NCBI RefSeq assembly: GCF_024679095.1
Contig: NC_066518.1
Span: 347,178-411,177, forward strand
Direction: 5' to 3'
Source: Eriocheir sinensis
Lineage: Eukaryota > Arthropoda > Malacostraca > Decapoda > Varunidae
DNA: 64,000 nucleotides
Part shown: positions 29,275 through 40,061 of the stretch, piece after piece
Numbering within the stretch: position 1 is the first letter of the stretch
Layout: every line of letters begins with the position of its first letter
Program-made: the position numbers and the translations under genes
Notes under the pieces: model-generated
Seen by the model: the letters and a program-made list of their open reading frames with translations, nothing else
What the model was told of the DNA's origin: nothing
Database searches by the model: none

Positions 29275-29276
<2 letters not shown>

Positions 29277-29535
29277 TTGATAAACCCGTAAAGATCATTT
29301 TGATACACAGAATGGAACGTCTCTTCTTCCGCCCTCCTTTGCCACCCCCACACTCCCTCATAACTCGTGTGAATGAGACATTTTTCTATATATTCCATCT
29401 CTCTTCTATCAAGCTGAATGAATCGATCGAGGCATATATACCTGTCACTCCCTCCCTGCTTGTCTTTCTTCAGCACGTATAATGGAAAGGAGACTGAGTA
29501 ATCTAGCTAGTGAGCACGTGTTTACACACACATAG

Positions 29536-29790
<255 letters not shown>

Positions 29791-29869
29791 AAAGACAGTT
29801 CCTTGATATATATACCACAGCATTGTGTCGTCTTATTCCTCGTAAGAGGGTCGGGACGTCAGGTTGGCT

Positions 29870-29987
29870 GCTTAAATGCAACCTCTGGCGTGAAATCTAT
29901 TAGCTCATCAGGTGGCATGGTTGATATGCGCCCTGATTTCTACTCAGAAAGCACGGGTTCGATTCCTGGCACAAGTGGTTTGCTAAG

Positions 29988-29988
<1 letters not shown>
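29870..29988 (+). repeat. tRNA-like SINE, copy 2
   Basis: Roughly 90% identical by eye to the copy at 29656-29790 and in the same orientation, including the GGGTTCGATTCC box. It ends directly in a (TA)n-(GA)n tract. Confidence 0.8.

Positions 29989-30029
<41 letters not shown>
29989..30029. repeat. (TA)n-(GA)n microsatellite
   Basis: About 22 bp of TA then 18 bp of GA at the tail of SINE copy 2. Confidence 0.95.
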
Positions 30030-30244
30030 GACAGACCCCATCGACCGATTATTTACAATGAAGAGTATCACTCCTATAATTTTGGCAGGGTTTCTTTGTT
30101 ATGGGCAGAATTTAAACAGTAAAACACACAAAGGAATACCCATCGTAATGCTACCCACTAGACCATACACTAGACAATACAAGGCGACTTCGAACGTTAG
30201 GTAAAGAGAGGGATGATTATTTTTGCTTAGCGGGTTGGCTATAT

Positions 30245-30269
30245 CTCACACACACACACACACATTCAC

Positions 30270-30347
<78 letters not shown>
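30245..30347. repeat. (CA)n-(TC)n-(AC)n compound microsatellite
   Basis: A CA run, a short unique CACG bridge, about 60 bp of TC and 16 bp of AC. Confidence 0.97.
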
Positions 30348-30751
30348 GTTCTGTAAAACATTCTATGAAACTCTCATGTTCGGTAAGGATGAGGGAGGAA
30401 GAGCAATGTTTTCAAGGTATAAAAGTCATATACTCACAACTGACTCAGCCGAAAGATTCAAGGGCAGGCAGGTGCTCGATTGACGTGATATTTATATATA
30501 TTTTTTTCTAAAGGCATGATCGTCCTCTCTGATATTAGGTTTCTGGTTACTGTTATGTAACTCACGAATTCAGTCCATTTTCTCGACCCAACTAATACCA
30601 AACCTTGGCGTGCACTCCTCTGCCCACCATCACTGTGAATCAATCAGTCACCTCCATGTTCATTCGGGGAGCAGCACAGTCCACTTAATACTCGCCCATC
30701 CCACTTTTGTCAGGCTCAGGCGCTCTTCTCATCTTCTGCCTCCGAGGTGAG

Positions 30752-30753
30752 CT

Positions 30754-30829
<76 letters not shown>
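30752..30829. repeat. (GT)n-(GA)n microsatellite
   Basis: About 26 bp of GT followed by about 50 bp of GA, then decayed GTGA units to about 30860. Confidence 0.97.
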
Positions 30830-30830
<1 letters not shown>

Positions 30831-31050
30831 CATGTGAGTGTGAGTGTGTGTGTGTGTGGAGATATAGCCAGCTTAACATCATTTCACTCACTTGACCATC
30901 CACCTTCAGCTGCACGTCACAATCCTCCCTACCTCACCCCTACCACCCCTACCTTTTCATTCTCCCACGCCACCCTTCCACCCACCACCACTCCCAGCGA
31001 TGAGTCATAGTATCAGTTTCCCATGGTAAACAGCTCCTTTTCTCTTTCAG

Positions 31051-31115
31051 GACTTCAGCAGCCGTTGATGGACTCGAGGAACCTCACCTCTACCAGTCCA
31101 TCTCCGCTCATCAAG
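31051..31115 (+). CDS. orphan candidate exon, 65 bp
   Basis: A strong acceptor (CTTTTCTCTTTCAG, ending 31050) and a good donor (AAG|GTAAAG, 31116) bracket 65 bp of GC-richer sequence. Two frames are open: LQQPLMDSRNLTSTSPSPLI-K, and TSAAVDGLEEPHLYQSISAH-Q. Neither is recognised and no partner exon was found nearby, so this could be a small exon in a long-intron gene or chance. The call rests only on splice signals and composition. Confidence 0.3.
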
Positions 31116-31681
31116 GTAAAGTGTTTAATTTGATCACTTGCATTTGTACTGTGATGCATCTCGTTTCTCCTCTATAAGTTTAACCCTCCTAAGTAAGTCT
31201 CCGTGTTCTTCATTTCACCTCCAGAATGAGCATATTTACCTTCCTCTCTTACATCTGAAATATATTATAAGCGCTACTGCAGGTTTTTCTCTCCTCAGTT
31301 TCTATATAATCAATTTTTCCTTTGTTCCTCGTAAACGGCATAGCTCCAACCTTACACCCTCACACGGCGCCCTCTTGTTGGTATCATCCACAATAAGATA
31401 CAGAGAGAATTTCCTCTTCGACACATCCCGCTTTTCTCTCCTTTCCTAGTGTTGCACAAAAACGTAACCAGCGTCGTGTTATAGATAAACCTGTTACTGC
31501 CATCTCGCCCCTGTTATTGTGGCCGCTCCTCATGCCCGTTGCTTCACCTTGCTTCACCTTAGCGTTTCTTGTGAGATTATGTAGTTGTGACCGAGTGACG
31601 CAGTTGCTATCCGAAGGTAGTCCAGTGGGAGGCACGGGGCAGGGATTTCCACCGACCGCAGAGGGAAGACTCGGGAATACC

Positions 31682-31683
<2 letters not shown>

Positions 31684-31778
<95 letters not shown>

Positions 31779-31790
31779 ACACACACACGC
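31684..31790. repeat. (TC)n-(AC)n microsatellite
   Basis: About 64 bp of TC followed by about 40 bp of AC. Confidence 0.97.
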
Positions 31791-32085
31791 ATGGGCATCA
31801 GCGTCGCGTCTGGCATAAATTACTGCCTTGGTCAGGTGGGTCAGGTGAACACGGGATGAACCGGGAATTTCCCATCGAAGTAGGAAGAGACAGGCAAGAG
31901 GTAGTAGCAAAAAACGGGGGAAATAAGGCGCGGAGTGAAGTAGGAAGAGGGTGAGGCGGTGGAATGCACGGAGGGAGCCAAGTGATTAGAGGCAGGAAGA
32001 CAAATAGAAGTGGGAGACATGATCGACGAGCGGGATACAAAAGGTAACATGGAAAAGAAGACCGTACGGGGTAGATAGGTTGACT

Positions 32086-32090
<5 letters not shown>

Positions 32091-32146
<56 letters not shown>
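32091..32146. repeat. (GA)n microsatellite
   Basis: About 56 bp of GA directly before the LINE fragment. Confidence 0.97.
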
Positions 32147-32148
<2 letters not shown>

Positions 32149-32149
32149 T

Positions 32150-32429
32150 TTACATAGATTTACATAGAAAAGCCCTAAGGGACTCTGTTCTTGGCCCAGT
32201 GCTCTTCGTTATTTACATCAACGATGTGGATGTCGGACTCAATAATCGCATTAGTAAATTTGCAGACGACACAAAGATTGGTAACGTGGTTCACACTGAC
32301 GAAGACAGGCAAAGCCTCCAAGAGGATTTGCACAAAATTTCAGCTTGGTCGGATAGATGGGAGATGCCCTTTAACGTAGACAAGTGCCTTCAAGTTGGAA
32401 CAAAAAATAAGAAGTTCGATTACGAAATG

Positions 32430-32435
<6 letters not shown>
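32150..32435 (+). mobile_element. LINE reverse transcriptase fragment (+ strand)
   Basis: After ACATAGATTTACATAGAAA the sequence reads GPVLFVIYINDVDVG, then SKFADDTKI (the catalytic F-A-D-D box of reverse transcriptase) and DRWEMPFNVDKC. This is the non-LTR RT core of a CR1/Jockey-like element. It is bounded by GA arrays on both sides and truncated at both ends, so it is dead even though this piece is open. Confidence 0.9.

Positions 32436-32507
<72 letters not shown>
32431..32507. repeat. (GA)n microsatellite
   Basis: About 76 bp of GA starting right at the end of the LINE RT fragment. Confidence 0.97.
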
Positions 32508-32511
<4 letters not shown>

Positions 32512-32886
32512 GGGGAGGGGTTGTGCCGGCTTGTAATATCTCCCTCCTCTTCTCTCTCTCTCTCTCTCTCTCCCCCCCCGCCCCTGCTAAGGTTCAACGA
32601 GTGAAGAGCTCCTGCCCTTCACTGTTTTCCTACTGCGCTAAACTTGTCTTCTCGGACTTTCCTTCCTTCTTATTCTCATTCTTATTCTTTCAGGGGAGTA
32701 GAGCCTTGGCAGTAGTGAGGACATGGTAGATTGAGGACATGGTAGATAATGATGGGGAGGGGGGAGTAAAATAAAGCAGTAGAATAACAAATAGAAGTGG
32801 TTAAAGGGCAAAGGAGGAGGAGGAGGACGGAAGCCCAGTTAGGAAAGGGGAAAAAGTTTGAGGGTGGCAGAGGAAGAGGGTCATGA

Positions 32887-32888
<2 letters not shown>

Positions 32889-32979
<91 letters not shown>
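32889..32979. repeat. (GA)n microsatellite
   Basis: About 90 bp of GA. A shorter GA run follows at 33064-33090. Confidence 0.97.
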
Positions 32980-32982
<3 letters not shown>

Positions 32983-33058
32983 AAATATGAGGAGAGACAG
33001 AACAAAGAAAATAAAGATAAAACGAAAGAACGAATGATACAAACAAACAAAAATAGAG

Positions 33059-33089
<31 letters not shown>

Positions 33090-33339
33090 AGGGACGTGAG
33101 TGGAGGAACGAGGAGTATTAAATGTGTCATGGTGAGAAGTGGAAGAGTAGGAGGGAGGACCGGGAAGGAGTGGAGGTAAAAGAAGAGGAAGAAGAGGAAG
33201 AGGAAGAGGAAGAAGAGGTGGTACGGGTCAGACACAAACAATTGGAGGTGAACAGGAATAAAAAAAACATCACTAATCTTTCCTTATCATTAAAAGAGGA
33301 CGAGAAAGTAATAAAAACATAAGAACATAAGAACGTGAA

Positions 33340-33790
33340 AAAGAGAAGAGGAGGAAGAGGAGGAACACGTGGGAGAAGGATCTGAGCCGCCTACAAGTGC
33401 AATAAATACAGTAAGAGGGTGAGAAAATAAAAGAAAAACAAAACAGAACAGGAAGAAAAGGAGGAACAGAGTGGAGGAGTGGAGTGAGCATGTGGAAGAA
33501 GAAACTGAGCTGCCTATGTGGAATATATACAGTAAGGGGATGAGAAAAAAAGGAGGAAGAGGAGGAACAGAGTGGAGGAGTGGCCTGAACCGCCTGTGTG
33601 GAATAAGAAAATAAATTAAAAAGAGAACATGAAGTGGAGGAACAGAGTGGAGGAAGGAACTGCATAAGCCTCCTGTGTGGAATGAATACAAAGTGGATGA
33701 AAAAAAAATTAAAGAAAACAGGAGGAGGAGGAGGAGGAGGAGGAACACAGTGGAGGAGGTGGACTGAGCCGCACCTGAGTGGAAGAGTTC
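33340..33790. repeat. degenerate tandem repeat, about 5 units of 65-115 bp
   Basis: A purine-rich unit recurs at about 33345, 33450, 33545, 33630 and 33720. Its core is GGAGGAACAGAGTGGAGGAG, then CTGAGCCGCCTGTGTGGAAT, then ACAGTAAGnGGATGAGAAAA. Unit length varies through internal A-rich insertions. Confidence 0.75.
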
Positions 33791-34000
33791 TGCTGCAGGC
33801 TGCTAGGGGTCACCGCCCTCCGCTTGTCTTCCTTCGTCTTCGCTCCACTCTGCGCTTCACTACGTCATTCTTCTTTCTCTTCCTACGTCTGTTATTCTTC
33901 CTATTCTTCTCTGTCTCCCTTATTTCTCGTTCTTCCGTGTCCCTGTTTCTCGTCTCTTGGTATGTTTATGTATTCATTTTGTTTGTTATTCCTGCTTTTC

Positions 34001-34222
34001 TCTTTTCCTACTTTTCCTCTCTTCTCTCCCTACTTTTCCTCTCTTCTCTTTTCTCTCTTCCTACTTTTCCTCTCTTCTCTCCCTACTTTTCCTCTCTTCT
34101 CTCCCTACTTTTCCTCTCTTCTCTCCCTACTTTTCCTCTCTTCTCTCCCTACTTTTCCTCTCTTCTCTTTTCTCTCTTCCTACTTTTCCTCTCTTCTCTC
34201 CCTACTTTTCCTCTCTTCTCTC
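34001..34222. repeat. 21-bp pyrimidine minisatellite
   Basis: The unit CTACTTTTCCTCTCTTCTCTC recurs about ten times, some copies with an extra TTTTCTCTCTTC. The same unit reappears at 34873-34935 on the other side of a LINE piece. Open frames across it (poly Ser/Phe/Leu) are artefacts. Confidence 0.95.
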
Positions 34223-34872
34223 CGCCTGTAAGAAAGCCAATACAATGCTTGGGTTCATAGCGAGGGACTTCGAATACAAGACGCCGGGAGTTATGTTATC
34301 CTTGTATAATTCGCTGGTAAGGCCCCACCTAGAATACGCCGTGAAATTCTGGTCTCCTAATTACAGGAAAGACATTTAATTACTTGAGAGAGTACAGCGC
34401 CATCACTGAGGACGAAGCCCTATGAAGAGCGACTCGAGCGACTCAACCTCTTCACGTTGGAAAAGAGACGACTGCGGGGAGACATGATACAAGTCTTTAA
34501 GCTCAGCAACGTTGATCACTCCAAACTCTTCACGCTACAAACTAACCTGAGAACAAGAAACAACGGAAAAACAATTCAAGCAAAGCGATGCAATACCGAT
34601 ATCGGCAGGAGTTATTTCTCGAATAGAGTTGTTCGCCACTGGAACAGCCTTCCTGCAGAAGTAGTTAGCGCAGAGACCATCAACTCCTTCAAGAAACGCA
34701 TTAACCGCCACTTTGCTGCATCGGGAGTGAACTGAACGTTCCCAAGAGTAAATACACAAGTGCTTTAATCCTTCCCTGCAAGCCACTCCTATGCCAAACG
34801 GATTGATTAAATCACTGAACGCAGGCAGCCTAGTAATGAGCCAACAGGCTTTCTGCTGCCTGCTAGTCCATG
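34223..34872 (+). mobile_element. 5'-truncated LINE (ORF2 C-terminal end and 3' tail)
   Basis: The frame reads CKKANTMLGFIARDF, SLYNSLVRPHLEYAVKFWSP, and then after a frameshift near 34380-34410 YEERLERLNLFTLEKRRLRG, VVRHWNSLPAEVV and INSFKKRINRHF. These are the conserved ORF2 C-terminal blocks of CR1/Jockey-like non-LTR elements. The last ORF ends at 34735 and the 3' tail runs to about 34870. The 21-bp minisatellite flanks both ends, so the copy was probably inserted into that array. Confidence 0.92.
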
Positions 34873-35840
34873 TTTACTTTTCCTCTCTTCTCTTTTCTCT
34901 GTTCCTACTTTTCCTCTCTTTCTGCTTTTCTCTCTTCCCTGCATCTTTTCGAGTCTCCTTTCCTCCCTGTGTGTATCCTTCCCCTATTCCTTTTATTATT
35001 TTCCATATATATTGCAGGTCATTCTTGCTTCGCTCTCCCTCTTTTCCCTCCTCTATATCTTCCTCCTTTCTTGCGTATAAATACGTATCCCTCCCCCTTT
35101 TTTTCATTTTTTTATTTGTCATTAATTTTGTCCTTGCTTTCCTCCCTACCTTCGTTTTTTGTTCTTCCTCTTCTTTTACATCTGTCTGACTCTTCCCCTT
35201 TTTTTTCCTTGTTATGTATCCCTCCCATATTGTTTAGTTTTATATATTAATTATTTTATTTGTCATTCTTAATTCCTTCTCTTCCTTACTGTTGTTCTTC
35301 CACTTCTATACACTTCTGACGTTCCCTTGGTCCTCTTGTGTATTTTTTCTCTTACATTATATCCCATCTTCCCTTCTCGTACACTTTAACTGCTGTTGCG
35401 TTGTGTCTCTTCCTTTCCTTGTAATTCTTGCTTGCTTTTATTTCGTTTACTTATTCTCTTTTGTGAGTCCCATGTTTGCCTTCCTTTCTCCCACTTTCAT
35501 TCCTTTCTCTCTACTTTTTCTATTCCCTTGAAGTATTCAGTCGTATTCATCCCTCCTTCACTGTGCTTGTATAAGTGACTTCTTCTGTTCCTTCCTTAAA
35601 CCACTGCTTGTCTTCCTGTTTCCCACCTTCATTCCATGCAGTTCTTCCCCCCCAATCCTGCTTCCTCTCTACTTGCGTCCCTCACTTTTTCCTCCGACCT
35701 TCCCTTCCCTTCACCCTACTTCCCTTCCTTCCCTTCTCATCGCCCCACTTCCCCGCCCTCTCTCTCTCCCTCTCGTCACCTTTTTGCTCCTTGTTTGCTT
35801 ACCTCATCAATCTGACTCTTCCCACCTCGAATCCTTGTTT
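34873..35840. other. pyrimidine-rich (C/T) block, no gene
   Basis: The first 60 bp continue the 21-bp minisatellite. The rest is T/C-rich low complexity with long spurious frames rich in Phe, Leu, Ser and Pro. Confidence 0.75.
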
Positions 35841-36065
35841 TGTATACCAATTTGGAAGAGGAGGAGGAGGAGGACGAGGGGAGCATGCATAATGATAGTG
35901 ATAATGAAGAGGGGGGAGGACGAAGCCAAGGAGGAAGAGGAGGAGCTAGAAGAGGAAGGAAGAGGAGAAAAAATACTAACACTATGAAAGGAAAAGAGCA
36001 ATGAAATAGGAAGAGGAGGACGAGGGGGAGGTGGATATGCATTGTAACATTTTACTAATCGGAAA

Positions 36066-36120
36066 GAAGAAGAAGAAAAAGAAGAAGAAGAAGAAGAAGA
36101 AGAAGAAGAAGAAGAAGAAG
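36066..36120. repeat. (AAG)n microsatellite
   Basis: About 55 bp of AAG with one AAA variant. Confidence 0.95.
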
Positions 36121-36792
36121 GGCCAGAAGGGGGAGGACATAAAGAATAAACGAGGAGGAGCTGGAAGCAGGGGGAGGAGGAGAAGGATACCACGTGCCTT
36201 GCATCTAAATGATTCAAACAACAGAAAAAAAAAGAAGGAAACAAGTACAAAATAAGTTAAAAAAAGAAAGAAGCAGCAGCAGGGGAGGAGGAGGAGGAGG
36301 AGGTGGGGGAGGAGGATGGAGCAAAGGAGTCAGGAAAGGAGGAGGAGGAGGAGGAGGAGGCGGTAGGAAAGGACAGGAGTGGGAGTTCCGGGAAGATGGA
36401 AAGGAAGACAAGGAGAGTCGAAGGTCAAGGACAGCCATTAGATTAACGAGAAGGCAGACCAGAATAGGAGAGGAAAGGAGGGTCGGGAAGGACAGACGGA
36501 GAGATAACAGCTGAGAAAGAGGATATGAAGGAGCTGTGGTATGGGCAGCGATTATGGGGGTGAGGGGGGAAGGAAGTGAAGGAAATATAGGAAAATGAGA
36601 ACCTACAGGAAAAAATGGAATGAGTAGCGGGGACAACAAATAATGAGAGACAAGGCGGGTGGAGGGAAAAGGAGCTGAAAGTGGAGCTGGAAGTGGAGGA
36701 GTATGGGAAAGAGGAGGAACAGCAGGAAGGGGTCTGAAAATAACACTACATGCCTCAGGGGATATTACTTGCATTGTCCTTCCCGTGATCTT

Positions 36793-36795
<3 letters not shown>

Positions 36796-36863
<68 letters not shown>
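36796..36863. repeat. (GA)n microsatellite
   Basis: About 68 bp of GA. Confidence 0.97.
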
Positions 36864-36865
<2 letters not shown>

Positions 36866-38151
36866 CTTATCATTTGACGAGGCCCTTAGTTGTCAGTCTG
36901 TTTGTCTCCCTCATTGCTTGTCCTTGTGTGTGTGGTGTGTGTGTGTGTGTTTGCTTCTGTATTTATTTGTTTCGTTTCATTGACGTCATTATCATCATCT
37001 TTCTTAGTGGCCGTCATGAATTATTATTTCTGTCCCTCTGCACAAATTCTATGTTATGTAAATGAAGATGATGGTTAGGGAAGAGAGAACAATTAATTGA
37101 TAGATTCACAAGTGCTGCTTTTATACTATTTGCTCTTTAAAGTGTCTGCTAATTGAATTAAAAATTGAATTAAATAAAAATGTACATATAGGTATAACTT
37201 CTTTTTTTTTCAGCGAAGAAATCGATATGTAATGTAACGGAAAGGAGGCTGATGAATAAAAAAAAAGAATATAGGAAAACAAAAGACAAAAGGAATCATG
37301 GGAAACCACATAAAACCGCAGATAATTGAAAAACAGGACAAAAGATGACGTAAAAAATATGCAAAAAAGAGTAGCAAGGATGGGAAAAGGAAATGAAAGA
37401 GTTAAACAATATATCGAAAAATATGACAAAGAAAATGGAGCTGAAATTCACAGGTAAAAAGAAATGGACAGAATTCTCAAAAGAGCGAGACGGTTCGAAC
37501 CCGATGACACGACGCAACGACAGGAAGGGAGCCCGGCCTAAGGTATTGTTAAATGCTCCCACCCCTCACACCAACTATTTCCAAAGGCCAAAAAGGAGGT
37601 TAATCGAGTTCTAATGAGTGTTCTTTTAGGTTCACGGTACAGAAGAAGGCTCAGACTACCACCAGGGTCATAACAGTACCCCTGGAAATGCCCTAAACTC
37701 CCACGAAAGACTGGTAAATTACGTGTTTTTGGGCTCAGAAATGTTTAAAAATATGGGCCTAATTAGTAACCCCCGGAGCCACAACCTTAAAACATCGACT
37801 CCATAATTATGACGATGGGTAAAACCTGTCTAGATGAAGAAGATGAAGAAGAAGAAAAAGAAAAAGAAGAAGAAGAAGAAGAAGGAAGAGGAGGAGAAGG
37901 AGGAGGAGAAGCGGATAAGACGAAGGAGTAAATGGAAAATATAAAGAAAAGAGGAAAAAGATGAAAAGAAAGAAGATAACAGAAGAAAAGTGAATAGAAA
38001 ATTTTATCACGTCAAGGGAAAAATAGATCATGACGTTCTGGTACCACCACAGCCTGAGACGGCCTCCACACGTCGTCCAGCGTCAGAAATGAGCCTTACC
38101 GGTGACATTATCATTCCTTAGGCCTGTAGCGACATTGTCATTCATCGGCCC

Positions 38152-38154
<3 letters not shown>

Positions 38155-38206
<52 letters not shown>
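38155..38206. repeat. (GA)n microsatellite
   Basis: About 50 bp of GA. Confidence 0.97.
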
Positions 38207-38207
<1 letters not shown>

Positions 38208-38394
38208 CATCCCTGACCCCCCATACGATCAGATCAGCCAAATAGACTGCCTTACTGACAGACAAACAGGAAAAAAAAATGTACGATATATGATGCAAGT
38301 TGAACCATTTCCCCACCTAAGATCACTACGAGAAAATTTAATGTGTACAACCATGTAAGGTACGAAAGGGATTTTTTTTTTTTTTTTAATTTTT

Positions 38395-38500
38395 TTTACG
38401 TCGAAGCCTGTAACACCGGTAGGCTTTCTTGAAGGGCCTGGTGGTCGGCCCGAGCCCGTCTTGGTGCGGGCAAGTGTTTATAGTGGCGCCCTCTTCATAA
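38395..38500. repeat. possible dispersed repeat fragment
   Basis: After a T-run, the segment ACGTCGAAGCCTGTAACACC, then GGCCTGGTGGTCGG, GAGCCCGTCTTGGTGCGGGC and ATAGTGGCGCC, looks like a short interspersed element tail rather than unique sequence. No second copy is in this window, so the call is tentative. Confidence 0.3.
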
Positions 38501-38766
38501 TTTCGTTAATATCGGAGTATGCTCATTGTGTACGGTATAAAATTTATTACTGGTGACGTTACCTCGAGTATGGCAAAGTATACACGTTGCCTATTGCTCA
38601 ATCCACTCGTAATTGACAGTTAAAGAATAGAGAGATTTAAGGGAAAATGGAGAGGAAAGCAGAAGGGTGAAGTGGTGGATTATATGGATCGTGGAGTAAA
38701 GTGGACACGAAATCTTAAGACTGGAGAGTGTTTGTGAAAACGTGTGTGGAATGGAATACCGTAGAA

Positions 38767-38930
38767 GTCAGTATGTGCAAATGAAACTGGTGGAGGGTCA
38801 TAAATATTGCATGGAGTGGCTTATGATAAAAGTTAGCATGTGCAGATGAAACTGGTGAAGGGTCATAAATAGTGCATGGGGTGGATCGTGATTGATGTCA
38901 GTATGTGCAGATGACACCGGTGAATGGAAG
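38767..38930. repeat. 65-bp minisatellite, 2.5 copies
   Basis: Copies start at 38767, 38832 and 38897 (period 65 bp), each opening GTYAGYATGTGCARATGA. The third copy breaks off after about 30 bp. Divergence is roughly 15%. Confidence 0.92.
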
Positions 38931-39119
38931 GGGGGCGATGGTCTCGTGGGTCAGAGCGTCAAGCCAATGGAAGGATGATCCAGAGCGTGGCAGTTTGAGC
39001 CGCGTGACGTCAGGAAGGTCATGCGGTCTCAACCCCAAAACCACAACCTCCCCAACAGCGACCCTATATGAACAAGTAATAGCTGTCAAGACAAAGAAGA
39101 AAAAATGAAGAAATTATTA

Positions 39120-39158
39120 CTCGCTCTTCACCTTCAAATTTTGAAGGTGAAGAGCGAG
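39120..39158. repeat. perfect 39-bp palindrome
   Basis: CTCGCTCTTCACCTTCAAA is followed by one T and then its exact reverse complement. The stem would be 19 bp with a single-base centre. Confidence 0.97.
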
Positions 39159-39390
39159 AGGAAAGGATGAAGTTGCGACAGACTGGTTGGTGGGGGAAAG
39201 GGTTTTTAGTTAGAAGGAATGAAGAGTTGGAAATCCTAAATGCGTGATGAGAGAATGGGAGATGGAGGAAATAGGGAAGGAGTGCTGGCGTGCAGGGGTG
39301 GAAAGTGAAGAATCTTTTTAAGACGACTAATCACTTTTTTTCTTTTTTACTTGTATCGCCCCCCAAAAATTGCATACCTATTTAGCTAGA

Positions 39391-39391
<1 letters not shown>

Positions 39392-39429
<38 letters not shown>

Positions 39430-39480
39430 CACACGCATTATAATGTATTGTACTTACATATATAGAGACAGGCTACACAA

Positions 39481-39523
<43 letters not shown>
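39392..39523. repeat. (GT)n and (CA)n inverted microsatellite pair
   Basis: (GT)n at 39392-39429 and (CA)n at 39484-39523, with about 55 bp of unique sequence between. The two arms can pair with each other. Confidence 0.95.
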
Positions 39524-39525
<2 letters not shown>

Positions 39526-39997
39526 GGCTTACGACACCATTGAAGAGAGTAGGCCAAGGGAAGGGAGGGAGGAAGGAAAGAATATAGAGAAGTGAAGATC
39601 GAGGCGGATGAGGGAAATTATCACCACCTCGTTGAGTCCTCTTCCCGTTACCTCCAGTGATGCGTCGTGCCTCTCCCTCCCTCCGGCATATTTTTTTTCT
39701 CGTTATTTTCTTCTCATTCTCTTTCCCTCTCCGGCACTCTCCACATACTTCACCTCGTTCTTTATTTCTTCTGTTTGTTTCATTCGTACGGAAACTGTTT
39801 TAAGGTGGATATTTCCTTCATACTTCATTAGACCTATGCATTGCGTCTGTCTGTCTATACGATTATCTGTCTATCTGTTTATCTATCTGTCTTCATGTCA
39901 AATAAGTCTTTCCGTTAGTAGGCCTTCCACAGCACACATCCACAGTTTTACAAGACCATCATTAACGCCACAGGGCCGAGACGAACGCAAGGTTTTA

Positions 39998-39999
<2 letters not shown>

Positions 40000-40058
<59 letters not shown>
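40000..40058. repeat. (TGTC)n-(TC)n microsatellite
   Basis: Three TGTC units then about 48 bp of TC, followed by decayed ACAC units to 40078. Confidence 0.95.

Positions 40059-40059
<1 letters not shown>

Positions 40060-40061
<2 letters not shown>

Larger units (their letters stand above)
31860..33790. other. purine-rich (A/G) block on the + strand
   Basis: Outside the LINE insert at 32150-32435 and a CT patch at 32540-32690, the + strand is dominated by A and G, including four GA arrays and GGA/GAA stretches. Apparent frames in it are low complexity and not genes. Confidence 0.75.
35850..38060. other. second purine-rich (A/G) block
   Basis: The + strand switches abruptly from pyrimidine-rich to GAGGAGGA/GAAGAA-rich sequence near 35,855. 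The block includes an (AAG)n, two (GGA)n tracts (about 36283-36303 and 36340-36361), a (GA)n and another GAA-rich tract (37830-37910). No gene is recognised. Confidence 0.7.

Noticed and set aside
31517..33241. Frames reading repeated Arg-Glu or Ser-Leu dipeptides
   Set aside because: They translate GA/TC dinucleotide arrays.
34001..34222. CRISPR-like regular repeats
   Set aside because: Units are adjacent without unique spacers, and the genome is eukaryotic; it is a minisatellite.
33634..34260. 208-codon + frame rich in Phe, Leu and Ser
   Set aside because: It reads through the 21-bp pyrimidine minisatellite and flanking low complexity.
38905..39108. 67-codon + frame (MQMTPVNGRGAMVSWVRAS...)
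   Set aside because: It resembles a SINE or repeat-derived frame, with no splice context and no family match.
39120..39158. Rho-independent-type terminator
   Set aside because: No gene ends here and the context is eukaryotic; kept only as a palindrome.
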